Shown here piece after piece: positions 17,641 through 27,700 of a DNA stretch of 64,000 bases. Each line of letters opens with the position of its first letter. Position 1 is the stretch's first letter. The position numbers were made by a program, and so were the translations under genes. This stretch comes from Actinophytocola oryzae (lineage in GTDB: Bacteria; Actinomycetota; Actinomycetes; Mycobacteriales; Pseudonocardiaceae): contig NZ_SOCP01000001.1 of NCBI RefSeq assembly GCF_004364325.1, forward strand, positions 310,001 through 374,000, read 5' to 3'. The notes under the pieces were generated by a model that worked only from the letters and a program-made list of their open reading frames with translations, made no database searches and was not told the DNA's origin.

Positions 17641-18162
17641 GTGACTCAGGTGATCGTGTTGAACGGCGGGTCCAGCTCGGGGAAGTCCGGCATCGCGCGG
17701 TGTCTGCAGGCGGTGCTGCCCAGGCCGTGGCTCGTGCTCGCGGTGGACGGGCTGGTGGACGCGATGCCCGCGACCAGGCGCGGTATCGAGTTCGCGGCGG
17801 ACGGCGGTGTGGTCGTCGGGGCGGAGTTCCGGGAGCTGGAAGGCGCGTGGATGGTCGGGGTCGCCGCGATGGCCCGCGCGGGTGCCAGGGTGATCGTGGA
17901 CGACGTGTTCCTCGGCGGGGCGGCGTCGCAGGAGCGGTGGCGGGGGCCTCTCGACGGCCTCGACGTGCTGTGGGTCGGCGTCCGCTGCGACCCGGCGGTC
18001 GTCGAGGGCCGGGAGATCGCCCGGGGGGACCGGGTCCGGGGCATGGCCGTGTCGCAGGCCGAGCTGGTCCACCGGGACGTGCGGTACGACGTGGAGGTGG
18101 ACACCACGCACACCGAGGCACTCGCGTGTGCGCGGACCATCGCCGAGCACGTCGGCAGCTGA
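17641..18162 (+). CDS. Chloramphenicol phosphotransferase-like small-molecule kinase
   Basis: The 173-aa protein begins with a P-loop (GGSSSGKS, residues 9-16), and its length and blocks ([51 protein letters not shown]) follow the CPT family. CPT phosphorylates chloramphenicol in its Streptomyces producer, but most relatives have unknown hydroxylated substrates. No chloramphenicol genes are visible here. It stands alone on the plus strand, and the GTG at 17641 has only a weak ribosome site. It could confer resistance or serve a salvage reaction. Confidence 0.82.
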   Translation: MTQVIVLNGGSSSGKSGIARCLQAVLPRPWLVLAVDGLVDAMPATRRGIEFAADGGVVVGAEFRELEGAWMVGVAAMARAGARVIVDDVFLGGAASQERWRGPLDGLDVLWVGVRCDPAVVEGREIARGDRVRGMAVSQAELVHRDVRYDVEVDTTHTEALACARTIAEHVGS

Positions 18163-18224
18163 CAGGCCGGTTTCACTCGCGCGGCGGTGCCCGGATGCCC
18201 GACGCGTTGGGTAGTTTCCGCTGA

Positions 18225-18236
18225 ATACGCGCGTAT
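18225..18236. promoter_or_regulatory. 12-bp perfect palindrome upstream of sugar-binding lipoprotein
   Basis: ATACGCGCGTAT is a perfect palindrome in the 207-base gap before the solute-binding protein gene. It sits about 130 bases before the start, a fair place for a repressor operator. The regulator is not known. Confidence 0.35.
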
Positions 18237-18369
18237 GCCGCGCCCGGCACGGACACTGGATCCGCGTCGGTCGCCCGGCGGTGGCGGGGCCCGGGCACGT
18301 CAACGGCAGTGCGTTCGACTGGGGTCCAGCCGACATGGTCACCGTGCCCGCTGGGAAGGTGCACAAGCC

Positions 18370-19599
18370 ATGCGCATCAACGTTCTCGCCGCGATCGTCC
18401 TCGCCGCGGCACTCACCGGGTGTGGGTCCGGGAGCGCGGCGGGAGACACCGTCACGCTGCGGGTCGTGAGCTGGAAGGGCGGCGGCGCCGAACTCGCCGA
18501 CATGGCCGAGGTCAACGCCGCCTTCGAGAAGGCCAACCCGAAGATCCACCTGGACTTCGCCTACGTCCCACCCAACGACGTCTACCTGCAGAAGGTCCAG
18601 TCCCAGCTGCTCGCGGGCAACGCGGCCGACGTCGTCATGGTCGACCCGCAGAAGGTCCGGTCCTGGGGCCGGTCCGGCTACTTCGCCGACCTCGGCCAGG
18701 AACCGTGGGTCGGCCGGATCTCCCCGCCGGTCAGGGACTTCGTCAGCTACCAGGGCAGGGTCCTCGCCTCGCCGATGGAACTCACCCCCATCGGCGTCTA
18801 CGTCAACCTCGACATCCTCGCCAGGGTCGGCGCCACCGCCCCCACCGACTTCCCCGGTCTCCTGGACACCCTCGCCAAGCTCGACGCCGCCGACCAGCCC
18901 GGCCTCGCCTTCCCGAACGCCCAGGGCTACATGGCCGAGTTCGTCATGCTCATGTCCGCCGCCACCACCGTCTACCGCGACACCCCCGACTGGGACCGGC
19001 AGTTCATGCGCGGCAAGGTCACCTTCCCGACGTCCTACCGCGAGCCCCTCGAACAGCTCCGGCGGCTCGGCGACGACGGCCACGTCGACTTCGCGCAGGC
19101 CGTCGGGACCGACGAGGCCACCACCGGGCAGCCCGACTTCCTCGCGGGCAGGTCCGCGTTCTTCGCGGGCGGCTCCTGGCAGGCCGCCGCGATGAAGGAG
19201 GCACCGTTCAGGCTCGGGTTCGTCCCCTGGCCGGGCGGCGACGCGGGCACCAAGCCCAGCGCGCTGCTGTTCCCCGGCACGATGTGGGCGGTCAACGCAC
19301 GCGGCGAGCAGCAGGACGCCGCCAGGAAGTACGTCGACTTCTGGTCGGAGAACCTCGCGCCGTTCCTGTCCTCGGAGGCCGCGCTCAGCCCGTTCGGCGA
19401 CACCCCGGACGCCGACGCGCTGCTGGCCCCCATGGTCGACGCCTACGCCGACGACCGCTACGCCCTGTTCCCGGCGAACACGTGGAACCTCGCCGAGCCC
19501 GAACAGAAGATCAGGTCGATCCTGCAGGCCTTCCTCCTCGGCAGGACCGACGTCGGCGAGACCCTCGACGCCATCCAGGACGCGGTCGCCGTTCGGTGA
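18370..19599 (+). CDS. Family 1 extracellular solute-binding lipoprotein
   Basis: The 409-aa protein has a lipoprotein signal (LAAIVLAAALTGCGSG, lipobox LTGC) and the fold of sugar-type binding proteins (VLRVVSWKGGG-like opening, FVPWPGGDAGTKPSALLFPG, AARKYVDFW). It would sit on the outer face of the membrane and hand a sugar or similar solute to an ABC importer. No MalFG-type permease or ATPase lies next to it; the importer that follows is of the peptide type. It may therefore use a permease elsewhere. GGGAAGG precedes the ATG. Confidence 0.85.
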   Translation: MRINVLAAIVLAAALTGCGSGSAAGDTVTLRVVSWKGGGAELADMAEVNAAFEKANPKIHLDFAYVPPNDVYLQKVQSQLLAGNAADVVMVDPQKVRSWGRSGYFADLGQEPWVGRISPPVRDFVSYQGRVLASPMELTPIGVYVNLDILARVGATAPTDFPGLLDTLAKLDAADQPGLAFPNAQGYMAEFVMLMSAATTVYRDTPDWDRQFMRGKVTFPTSYREPLEQLRRLGDDGHVDFAQAVGTDEATTGQPDFLAGRSAFFAGGSWQAAAMKEAPFRLGFVPWPGGDAGTKPSALLFPGTMWAVNARGEQQDAARKYVDFWSENLAPFLSSEAALSPFGDTPDADALLAPMVDAYADDRYALFPANTWNLAEPEQKIRSILQAFLLGRTDVGETLDAIQDAVAVR

Positions 19600-19668
19600 G
19601 ACGGACTACCGGAGGGGCCACACCTGGTCGTCCCGCACAAAGACAGGCGTGAGCTCGGCGGGCAGGCT

Positions 19669-19699
19669 GCGCCTCCAAGGGGACACCTCTTGGAGGCGC
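19669..19699 (+). promoter_or_regulatory. 11-bp hairpin that hides the ribosome site of the peptide-binding lipoprotein
   Basis: The left arm GCGCCTCCAAG (19669-19679) and right arm CTTGGAGGCGC (19689-19699) are perfect complements around a nine-base loop. The right arm contains the ribosome site GGAGG and ends one base before the ATG at 19701. In the mRNA the start site would be sealed in a strong stem. This suggests control of translation, or attenuation, of the operon's first gene. No U-tract follows, so a plain terminator is less likely. Confidence 0.55.
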
Positions 19700-19700
19700 C

Positions 19701-21236
19701 ATGAAGACCATTCCGACGATCGCCACCGCCGGTGTGCTTGCCCTGGCCCTGGCCGCCTGCGGTGGGGGTGGTGGCGGGCAGGCGGGCGGCGGGACCCCCG
19801 TCGAGGGCGGCACGTTCACGTTCGTCATCAGCGCGGACCCCGGCAACCTCGACCCGCACTTCACCTCGCTGTCCAGCACCTACCAGGTGGACCGCTTCCT
19901 CTACGACACCCTCGTGAATATCGACACCAAGGGTCGGATGGTCGCCGGGCTCGCCGAGAAGTGGACCGCGACGGCGACCGAGGCGACCTTCACCCTCCGG
20001 GACGGCGTCACGTGTGCCGACGGCACCCCGCTGACCGCCACCCAGGTCGCCGCGAACATCAGCTTCGTGGGTGACCCCAAGAACGCGTCGTCCCGCATCG
20101 GCGTGTTCGTCCCGGCGGGCGCCACCGCCACCGCCGACGAGAAGGCCAGGACGGTCACCGTGACCTCCTCCTCGCCCGACGCCTTCCTCGACCGCAACGT
20201 CGGTGGTCTGCCCATCGTGTGCGCCAAGGGGATGGCCAACCGCGACCTGCTCAAGGAGAGCGCCGACGGCACCGGCCTGTTCACCGTCAAGGAAGCCGTC
20301 GCAGGCGACCACTACACGCTCCAGCGGCGCGAGGACTACAAGTGGGGGCCGCCCGACGCCGACGGCAAGGGCCTGCCGGACACCGTCGTGATCAAGGTCG
20401 TGCAGAACGAGAGCACCTCGGCGAACCTGCTGCTGTCCGGTGGCGCCAACGCGGCCGCGTTCGTCGGCCCCGACCAGCAGCGCCTGCGCTCGCAGAAGCT
20501 GTTCCAGCGCGACCTCCTCGCGGTGCTCGGCGAGATGTGGTTCAACCAGAAGGCAGGCCTGCCCGGTGCCGACGACGAGGTCCGGCGCGCGCTCGTGCAG
20601 GCCACCGACCTCGACCAGCTGTCCACGGTGCTGACCGGCGGCACCGGCAAGCGCGCGACCGGGCTCGTGCCACCCGGCATGGGCCCCTGCCCCGGCGACA
20701 AGGTCGGCGACTCCCTGCCGAAGTACGACAAGGACGCCGCGAAGTCCGTGCTGGAGAAGGCGAAGCCCGCGATCACGCTCTTCTACCCGACCACGCTCGG
20801 CCCGACCATGCAGGCAGGCGCTGAGCTGCTGCAGAAGGAGTGGAGCGAGCTGGGCGTCCAGGTCACCCTCAAGGGCGGCGGCGACGCGGAGACCGGTCAG
20901 CTCGTCGGCGGCCAGCTGCAGTGGGACGTGGCGTTCCTGCCGCTGAACGTCTCGCTGCCGAGCCAGGCCGTCTCGTTCCTGTCCGGACCGTCGGCGCCGG
21001 ACGGCACCAACTTCGCGAGCATCGACAACGCCGACTACACGGCGAAGGTCGGCGAGGCGTCGAAGATCCCGGGTGCCGACGGCTGCGACACGTGGGGCGA
21101 GGCCGAGAAGGCGCTCTACGAGCAGGCCGACGTCGTGCCGTTCGCCAACTCCAACCGCCCGATGTTCGGCAAGGGCGCCGAGTTCGAGCTGTCCGAGGGC
21201 AGCCTCGACCCGGCCACTATCCGCATGGTCGGCTGA
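19701..21236 (+). CDS. Peptide-type (family 5) solute-binding lipoprotein
   Basis: A 511-aa DppA/OppA-like protein. It has a lipoprotein signal with lipobox LAAC, a glycine-rich tether, and the family blocks GGTFTFVISADPGNLDPH and TLRDGVTCADGTPLTATQVAANI. It should capture oligopeptides outside the cell. The stop overlaps the ATG of the first permease (TGATG). Translation start lies directly after a hairpin that contains its ribosome site. It is the first gene of a coupled run that continues to 31121. Confidence 0.9.
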   Translation: MKTIPTIATAGVLALALAACGGGGGGQAGGGTPVEGGTFTFVISADPGNLDPHFTSLSSTYQVDRFLYDTLVNIDTKGRMVAGLAEKWTATATEATFTLRDGVTCADGTPLTATQVAANISFVGDPKNASSRIGVFVPAGATATADEKARTVTVTSSSPDAFLDRNVGGLPIVCAKGMANRDLLKESADGTGLFTVKEAVAGDHYTLQRREDYKWGPPDADGKGLPDTVVIKVVQNESTSANLLLSGGANAAAFVGPDQQRLRSQKLFQRDLLAVLGEMWFNQKAGLPGADDEVRRALVQATDLDQLSTVLTGGTGKRATGLVPPGMGPCPGDKVGDSLPKYDKDAAKSVLEKAKPAITLFYPTTLGPTMQAGAELLQKEWSELGVQVTLKGGGDAETGQLVGGQLQWDVAFLPLNVSLPSQAVSFLSGPSAPDGTNFASIDNADYTAKVGEASKIPGADGCDTWGEAEKALYEQADVVPFANSNRPMFGKGAEFELSEGSLDPATIRMVG

Positions 21237-22210
21237 TGACGGCCGCGCTCGCCGTCCGCGCCGGGAGCCCGTGGGCGCGGTTCACCGCACGCAGGCTGGG
21301 GCGGCTGCTCGTCTCGCTGTGGGTCGTGGTCACCGCCGCGTTCCTGATGCTCCACCTGATCCCCGGCGACCCGGTGCGGGCCGCGCTCGGGCCGACGGCG
21401 TCCGCTGAGCTGGTCGCCACCCGGCGCGCGGCCCTCGGGCTCGATCAGCCGCTGTGGCACCAGTACCTCGACTACCTGCGTGGCCTGTTCACCGGCGACT
21501 TCGGCGTCTCGATGTCCTCCGGGCTGCCGGTGTCGCAGGTGATCGGCGACCGCCTGCCGCCGACGCTCGAGCTGGCGGTCGGGGCGTTCGTGCTCGCGAT
21601 CGTCCTGTCGGTGCCGCTCGGGCTGCTGTTCGCCGTGCTGACGCGTGGCGGTCGGCGGCGGCCGGCCGAGCTGACGTTCACCTCCGCCAGCGTGGTGGTC
21701 GCCGCGATCCCGGAGTTCATGCTGGCCGTCGGGCTGGTGTGGGTCTTCAGCGTGAACCTCGGCTGGGTGCCGGTCGCCGGGCGCGACGGGTTCGGTTCGT
21801 ACGTGCTGCCGGTGGTGGCGCTGGCGCTCGGCCCTGCCGCGATCCTCGCGCGGATCGTCCGGGTCGAGACGCTGGCGGTGCTGCGTGCCGACTTCGTGCG
21901 GACCGCGCGGGCGAAACGGCTGCCGACCAGCGCCGTGTACCTGCGGCACGCGCTGCCCAACGCGCTGACGGCGACGATCACGTTGTGCGGCCTGCTGTTG
22001 GGGGCGCTCGTCGCCGGGACCGTGCTGGTGGAGAACGTGTTCGCGTGGCCGGGGCTGGGCAGCACGATCGTCTCGTCGATCCTCGCCAAGGACTACCCGG
22101 TGGTGCAGGGGATCGTCCTGGTCTACGGCGTCGGTGTGCTGCTGGTGAACCTCGTGGTCGACATCGCGCTCGCGCTGATCGACCCCCGCTCGACGATCAG
22201 GGAGAGCTGA
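21236..22210 (+). CDS. Peptide ABC transporter permease, DppB type
   Basis: A 324-aa membrane protein with six predicted helices. It has the DppB-type N-terminal motif RLLVSLWVVVTAAFLMLHLIPGDP and the EAA-like coupling loop HALPNALTATITLCGLLLGALVAG. It forms half of the import channel for peptides. Start and stop overlap by one base with both neighbours or abut them (TGATG; TGA-GTG), showing translational coupling. Confidence 0.92.
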   Translation: MTAALAVRAGSPWARFTARRLGRLLVSLWVVVTAAFLMLHLIPGDPVRAALGPTASAELVATRRAALGLDQPLWHQYLDYLRGLFTGDFGVSMSSGLPVSQVIGDRLPPTLELAVGAFVLAIVLSVPLGLLFAVLTRGGRRRPAELTFTSASVVVAAIPEFMLAVGLVWVFSVNLGWVPVAGRDGFGSYVLPVVALALGPAAILARIVRVETLAVLRADFVRTARAKRLPTSAVYLRHALPNALTATITLCGLLLGALVAGTVLVENVFAWPGLGSTIVSSILAKDYPVVQGIVLVYGVGVLLVNLVVDIALALIDPRSTIRES

Positions 22211-24049
22211 GTGGCTCGGCGGTGGGGTGCGGTGCTGCGGACACCGCTCGGCGCGAGCGCGGCGACGTTGCTGGTGGCCGTGCTGGTGCTCGCGGTCGTG
22301 GCACCGCTGCTGTGGACCGACCAGGCGAACGCCGTCGACACCGGGCAGATCATGCAGGGCGGGTCGGCGGAGCACTGGGCCGGGACGGACAGCCTCGGGC
22401 GGGACATCTTCTTCCGCGTGCTGGTCGCGACCCGTCTCACTGTGCAACTCGCGCTGATGGCGACGGTCCTCGGCGTCACCGTCGGGTTGCTGCTCGGCAC
22501 GGCACAGCTCATGCTGGGGCAGTGGCTCGGGCGCGTGATCACGGCGGTCGTGAACATCGCGGTCGCGTTCCCCGGCCTGCTGCTGGCGCTGTTCTTCGCG
22601 GTGATCTTCGGCGTGGGCACGGTCGGTGCGGTGCTGGCCATCGGTCTCGCGATCGCCCCCGCCTTCGCGCGGCTCACGCAGACGTTGATCGCGGGTGTCG
22701 CCGGGCTGGACTACGTCGCCGCCGCGCGGATCGCGGGTGTCGGCCGGTTCCGGGTGCTGTTCCGGCACGTGCTGCCGAACGTGGCGGAGCCGCTGGTCGT
22801 GAGCGCGACGGTCGGGGCGGGCAACACGCTGCTGGCGTTCGCAGGCCTGTCGTTCGTCGGGCTCGGTGTGCAGGCGCCGGACTACGACTGGGGCAGGCTG
22901 CTCGGCGAGGGTCTCGGCGGGCTGTACGTGCACCCGGAGGCGGCGCTCGCGCCGGGGATCGCGGTCGTCCTCGCGGGTCTGGCGTTCAACCTGTTCGGCG
23001 AGGCGATCGCGAAGGGCGTCGGCCACGCCACCCCGCGCCCGCGCCTGCGGCGGCGCCGGCCTGTGGCACCCGCACCCGACGACTCGGCGATGCTCGTGGT
23101 CGACGACCTCTCGGTCGGCTTCCCCGGCACCACGCCGGTACGCGGCGTCAGTTTCACAATGCAACGAGGTGATGCGGTCGGTCTGGTCGGCGAGTCGGGT
23201 TCCGGCAAGAGCCTGACCGCCCTCGCCGTGGCACGGCTGGTGGAGGAACCCGGCGAGGTGACGGCCGCGCGGTTGTCGTTCCAGGGCGCGGACCTTCGGG
23301 TCGGCGACCACCGGCGCCTGCTCGGCACGTCGTTCGCGATGGTGTTCCAGGACCCGATGACCTCGTTCAACCCGACTATGCGCGTGGGCAGGCAGTTGGC
23401 CGAGGTCGCGGTGCGGCACCAGGGCCTGTCCCGCCGGGCCGCGCTGGCCAGGGCCGTCGACCGCCTCGGCGCGGTGCGCCTGAGCGACCCGGAGCGCCGG
23501 GCGAGGCAGTTCCCGCACGAGTTCTCCGGCGGCATGCGCCAACGGGCGATGATCGGCATGGGCCTGATGGGCACGCCCGCGCTGATCGTCGCGGACGAGC
23601 CGACGACGGCGCTGGACGTGACCGTGCAACGCCAGGTCCTCGACCTGCTCGCCTCGATCAGGGCGGCCGACGGCGTGGGGCTGCTGCTGATCAGCCACGA
23701 CCTGACCGTGGTCGAGCGGGTGTGCGACCGCGTGCTGGTCATGTACGCGGGCCGGATCGTCGAGGACCTGCCCGCGACCGCGCTCCGTTCCGGCGCGATG
23801 CACCCGTACACCCGGGCGTTGCTCGCCGCGGTCCCGGACATGACGACGGACCGCTCGCTGCCCCTGACGGTGATCCCGGGCCGCCCGGCCGACCCCGCGG
23901 ACCTCCCGCCCGGCTGCGCGTTCGCCCCGCGCTGCCCACTGGCCACCGACCGGTGCCGCGAGACCGACCCGGCCCTGACCACGACCGACGACGGCCGCCG
24001 GGTGGCGTGCTGGCACGCCGAGATCCCGGCCGAGGTGGGGAAGCGATGA
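22211..24049 (+). CDS. Fused peptide ABC permease (DppC) and ATPase (DppD)
   Basis: The 612-aa chain joins a DppC-type permease (residues 1 to about 275; WAGTDSLGRDIFFRVL is typical) to a DppD-type ATPase (about 290 to 612). The ATPase has Walker A GESGSGKS, the signature FSGGMRQR, Walker B and the C-terminal oligopeptide-transporter cysteine motif (PPGCAFAPRCP). The two halves are separate genes in E. coli. Fusions like this are known in actinobacteria. It starts at GTG directly after the DppB stop, and its own stop overlaps the next ATPase (ATGA). Confidence 0.92.
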   Translation: MARRWGAVLRTPLGASAATLLVAVLVLAVVAPLLWTDQANAVDTGQIMQGGSAEHWAGTDSLGRDIFFRVLVATRLTVQLALMATVLGVTVGLLLGTAQLMLGQWLGRVITAVVNIAVAFPGLLLALFFAVIFGVGTVGAVLAIGLAIAPAFARLTQTLIAGVAGLDYVAAARIAGVGRFRVLFRHVLPNVAEPLVVSATVGAGNTLLAFAGLSFVGLGVQAPDYDWGRLLGEGLGGLYVHPEAALAPGIAVVLAGLAFNLFGEAIAKGVGHATPRPRLRRRRPVAPAPDDSAMLVVDDLSVGFPGTTPVRGVSFTMQRGDAVGLVGESGSGKSLTALAVARLVEEPGEVTAARLSFQGADLRVGDHRRLLGTSFAMVFQDPMTSFNPTMRVGRQLAEVAVRHQGLSRRAALARAVDRLGAVRLSDPERRARQFPHEFSGGMRQRAMIGMGLMGTPALIVADEPTTALDVTVQRQVLDLLASIRAADGVGLLLISHDLTVVERVCDRVLVMYAGRIVEDLPATALRSGAMHPYTRALLAAVPDMTTDRSLPLTVIPGRPADPADLPPGCAFAPRCPLATDRCRETDPALTTTDDGRRVACWHAEIPAEVGKR

Positions 24050-24774
24050 AGGAGCTGCGGTTCGAGAACGTCAGCGTGCGGTTCGGGTCCCGGCGGCACG
24101 CGGTCACCGCCGTCGACGGGGTCGACCTCGTGGTGCCCGCGGGTGGCGTGGTCGGGCTGGTCGGCGAGTCCGGGTGCGGCAAGTCGACCCTCGCGAGGGC
24201 CGCGGTCGGGCTCGTGCCGCTCACCGGCGGCCGGATCCTCCTGGACGGGAACCCCGTGCCCACGCGTGGTCGGCGACCGCTCCAGATGGTCTTCCAGGAC
24301 CCCTACTCCTCACTCGACCCACGCATGTCCATCGGCGACACCATCGCGGAAGCCGTGGCGGACAAGGGAAACCGCCGCGCCGAGGTGACCAGCCTGCTCG
24401 AGCTGGTCGACCTGCCCGCCGAGCAGGCGAGCCGGTACCCGGCCGAGCTGTCCGGCGGGCAGCGCCAGCGTGTCGCCATCGCACGGGCGCTCGCCGCGCG
24501 GCCGGAGGTGCTCGTCGCCGACGAGATCACCTCGGCACTCGACGTGTCCATCCAGGGCACGGTCCTCAACCTCGTCCGCGAGCTGCACCAGCGGCTCAAC
24601 CTCACGATCCTGTTCATCTCGCACGACCTCGCGCTCGTCAGGTACGTCAGCGACGCCGTCGCCGTCATGTACCAGGGGCGGATCGTCGAGCACGGACCCG
24701 TCGACGACGTGCTCGACGCGCCCCAGGACCCCTACACCCGTGAACTCATCTCCGCCGAAGGGAGAAGCCGGTGA
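24046..24774 (+). CDS. Peptide ABC transporter ATPase, DppF type
   Basis: The 242-aa protein has Walker A GESGCGKS, Q-loop MVFQDPYSSLDPRM, signature LSGGQRQR, Walker B VLVADEI and the H-loop SHDLALV. It is the second motor subunit of the importer. It is shorter than many DppF proteins because the C-terminal cysteine domain is missing; that domain is present on the fused partner. It overlaps both neighbours by four bases (ATGA and GTGA). Confidence 0.92.
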   Translation: MKELRFENVSVRFGSRRHAVTAVDGVDLVVPAGGVVGLVGESGCGKSTLARAAVGLVPLTGGRILLDGNPVPTRGRRPLQMVFQDPYSSLDPRMSIGDTIAEAVADKGNRRAEVTSLLELVDLPAEQASRYPAELSGGQRQRVAIARALAARPEVLVADEITSALDVSIQGTVLNLVRELHQRLNLTILFISHDLALVRYVSDAVAVMYQGRIVEHGPVDDVLDAPQDPYTRELISAEGRSR

Positions 24775-27700
24775 CCCGACGCCAGCGCATCGAGGACCTG
24801 ACCGGGTTCGCCGTCCCGGAACAGCCAACCCTGTCCCCGGACGGCACCCGCACCGCCTACGTCCTGCGCACCACGAAGGACGACGAGACCCAGCGCGCGA
24901 TCTGGCTCGTCGACGACGAGTTACGCCAGCTCACCAGGGGCGCCAACGACTTCGCCCCCGCGTGGTCGCCGGACGGCACGAAGCTCGCCTTCCTCCGCGC
25001 CAAGGACGGACCGCCCCAGCTCTGGGTCCTGCCGGCCAGCGGCGAGCCAGAGCAGCTCACCACCCTCGCGCTCGGCGCGGGCGCCCCGCGGTGGAGCCCG
25101 GACGGCACCATGATCGCCTTCGCCGCCGCGGTCGAGACCGGGGACAGCGACCAGAAGACGCCGATGGTCACCGAGCGCCTCGACTACCAGGCAGACGGCG
25201 CCGGCTACCTGCGCACCATCCGCAAGCACCTGCACGTCCTCGACCTCGACTCCGGCGACGTCCGCCAGGTCACCGAGGGCGACTGGCACGCCGGTGAACC
25301 GGCCTGGTCACCCGACTCGACCAGGCTCGCCTACGGCGCCGCCACCGCACCCGACGCCGACCTCGAGGCCAGGGCGCCGGTGTACGTCCTCGACGTAACC
25401 GACCCGCTCGCCACCCCGAAGCTCGCCGGCCTGCCCGACGGCATCGCGGCCTGCGCCACCTGGGTGGACGACGACACGCTCCTGGTCGTCGGCATGGCCG
25501 ACTCGCCGGTCGGCCACGCGCGCCTGCTCCGCCTGCCCGTCGGTGGCGAGCCGACCGACCTGACCGGCCTCGACCGCAACCTCATGCCCGGTGGGCCCGG
25601 CTACCCGGGCGCGGAGCCGCAGCTCGGCGGCGACGGCGTCCTGTACTGCGTCCGCGACCGCGGCTGCACGCACCTGTACACGGTGTCCCTCGCCGGCGGC
25701 ACGCCGCGACCGGTCGTCACCGGCGCCGGGCGTGTCGTGTCGGGTGTGTCGGTCGCGGGTGACAAGGCGGCGATCGTGCTGGCCACGCCGACGTCGTTCG
25801 GCGAGGTCGTCACCGTCGACCTCGCGACCGGCGCGGAGACCGTCCGCACGAAGCACACCGACACCGAGACGGAGCTGTTCGTCCGCGAGGAGACCGAGTT
25901 CACGATCTCCGACGGCACCACCGTGCACGGCTGGCTCGTCCGCGACCCCGCCACCACCGGCCCGAGCCCGTTGCTGGTCGACATCCACGGCGGCCCGCAC
26001 AACGCGTGGAACGGCGCCGCCGACGAGGCCCACGTCTACCACCAGGAGCTGGCCGCGCTCGGCTGGACCGTGCTGCTGCTCAACCCGAGGGCGAGCGACG
26101 GCTACGGCGAGGAGTTCTACAACGCCACCATCGGCGCCTGGGGGGTGGCCGACGCCAAGGACTTCCTCGAGCCGGTCGACAAGCTCGTCGCCGAGGGCGT
26201 CGCCGACCCGGACCGCCTCGCCGTCTCGGGTTACAGCTACGGCGGCTTCATGACCTGCTACCTCACCAGCCGCGACACCCGCTTCGCCGCGGCCGTCGCC
26301 GGTGGCGTGGTCGCCGACCTCACCAGCATGGCGGGCACCTCCGACGCCGGGCACCTGCTGGCCGTCCACGAGCTGGGCGGCGGCGACTCCTACGCCGAGA
26401 TGTCGCCGTTCGCGCGGGTCAGGGATGTCCGCACGCCGACCCTCGTCATCCAGGGCGACGCCGACTTCCGCTGCCCCGTCGGCCAGGCACAGCAGTGGTA
26501 CTCCGCGCTGCGGGAGCAGGGTGTGCCGACCCGTCTCGTGCTCTATCCCGGTGGCACGCACCTGTTCATCCTCGAAGGGCGGCCGTCGCACCGCGTCGAC
26601 TTCAACCGGCGGATCGTGGACTGGGTCGAGCAGCACGCGAACGGGCGCAAGGCGCAGTTCGACGTCGCGCACTGGCAGCGCAGGCTGGACATCCTGGCGG
26701 AGAAGCACCACGTGCCCGGCGCGACGCTCGGCATCCTGCGGGTGCAGGACGGCCACGACGACGACCTCGTCGAGGCCGCGCACGGCGTGCTCAACGTGGA
26801 CACCGGCGTCGAGACCACGGTCGACTCGGTGTTCCAGATCGGGTCCATCTCCAAGGTGTGGACCACGACCGTCGTGATGCAGCTCGTCGACGAGGGCAAG
26901 CTCGACCTCGACGCGCCGATCGCCGAGGTGCTGCCGGACCTGCGGCTGTCCGACCCGGACGTCACCAAGAGTGTCACCATGCGCCACCTGCTCACCCACA
27001 CGAGCGGTATCGACGGCGACGTGTTCACCGACACCGGCCGGGGTGACGACGCGCTGGAGCGTTACGTCGCGCTGCTCGCGGACGTAGCCCAGAACCACCC
27101 GCTCGGCGCGACCTGGTCGTACTGCAACTCGGGCTTCTCGCTCGTGGGCAGGGTGATCGAGAAGGTCACCGGCATGACCTGGGACGCGGCCATGCGGGAG
27201 CGGATCTTCACTCCACTGGGGCTCACCCACACGGGCACGTTGCCCGAGGAGGCGTTGAAGTTCCGTGCCGCCATCGGCCACAGCGGCGAGAAGGAGCCGG
27301 TCGTCGCGCACGCGTGGGGGCTGCCGAGGTCGGCGGGACCTGCCGGGCTGATCAACTCGACGGTCCGGGAGGTGCTCGGGTTCGCCCGCCTGCACCTCAC
27401 CGGCGGCCTCGCGCCGGACGGCAGCCGCCTGCTGAGCGAGGAGAGCGCCGAGGCGATGACGTCCTTCCAGGCCGACCTGCCCGACAAGCACAGCCTCGGC
27501 GACTCGTGGGGTCTCGGCTGGATCAGGATGGGCTGGGACGGCAGGCGTCTCATCGGCCACGACGGCAACACGATCGGCCAGTCCGCGTTCCTGCGACTGC
27601 TGCCGGACGCGGGCCTCGCGGTCACGCTGCTCACCAACGGCGGCAACACCCGCGACTTCTACGAGGACCTCTACCGGGAGATCTTCGCCGAGCTGGCCGG

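Noticed and set aside
17641..18162. Part of a chloramphenicol biosynthesis cluster
   Set aside because: The kinase-like gene stands alone; no shikimate-type, NRPS or halogenase genes are near.
21116..24016. 966-codon open frame on the minus strand
   Set aside because: It is antisense to the importer genes, which have clear domains and coupled starts. The translation is His/Arg/Gln-rich with no family pattern, as expected from high GC in the opposite strand.
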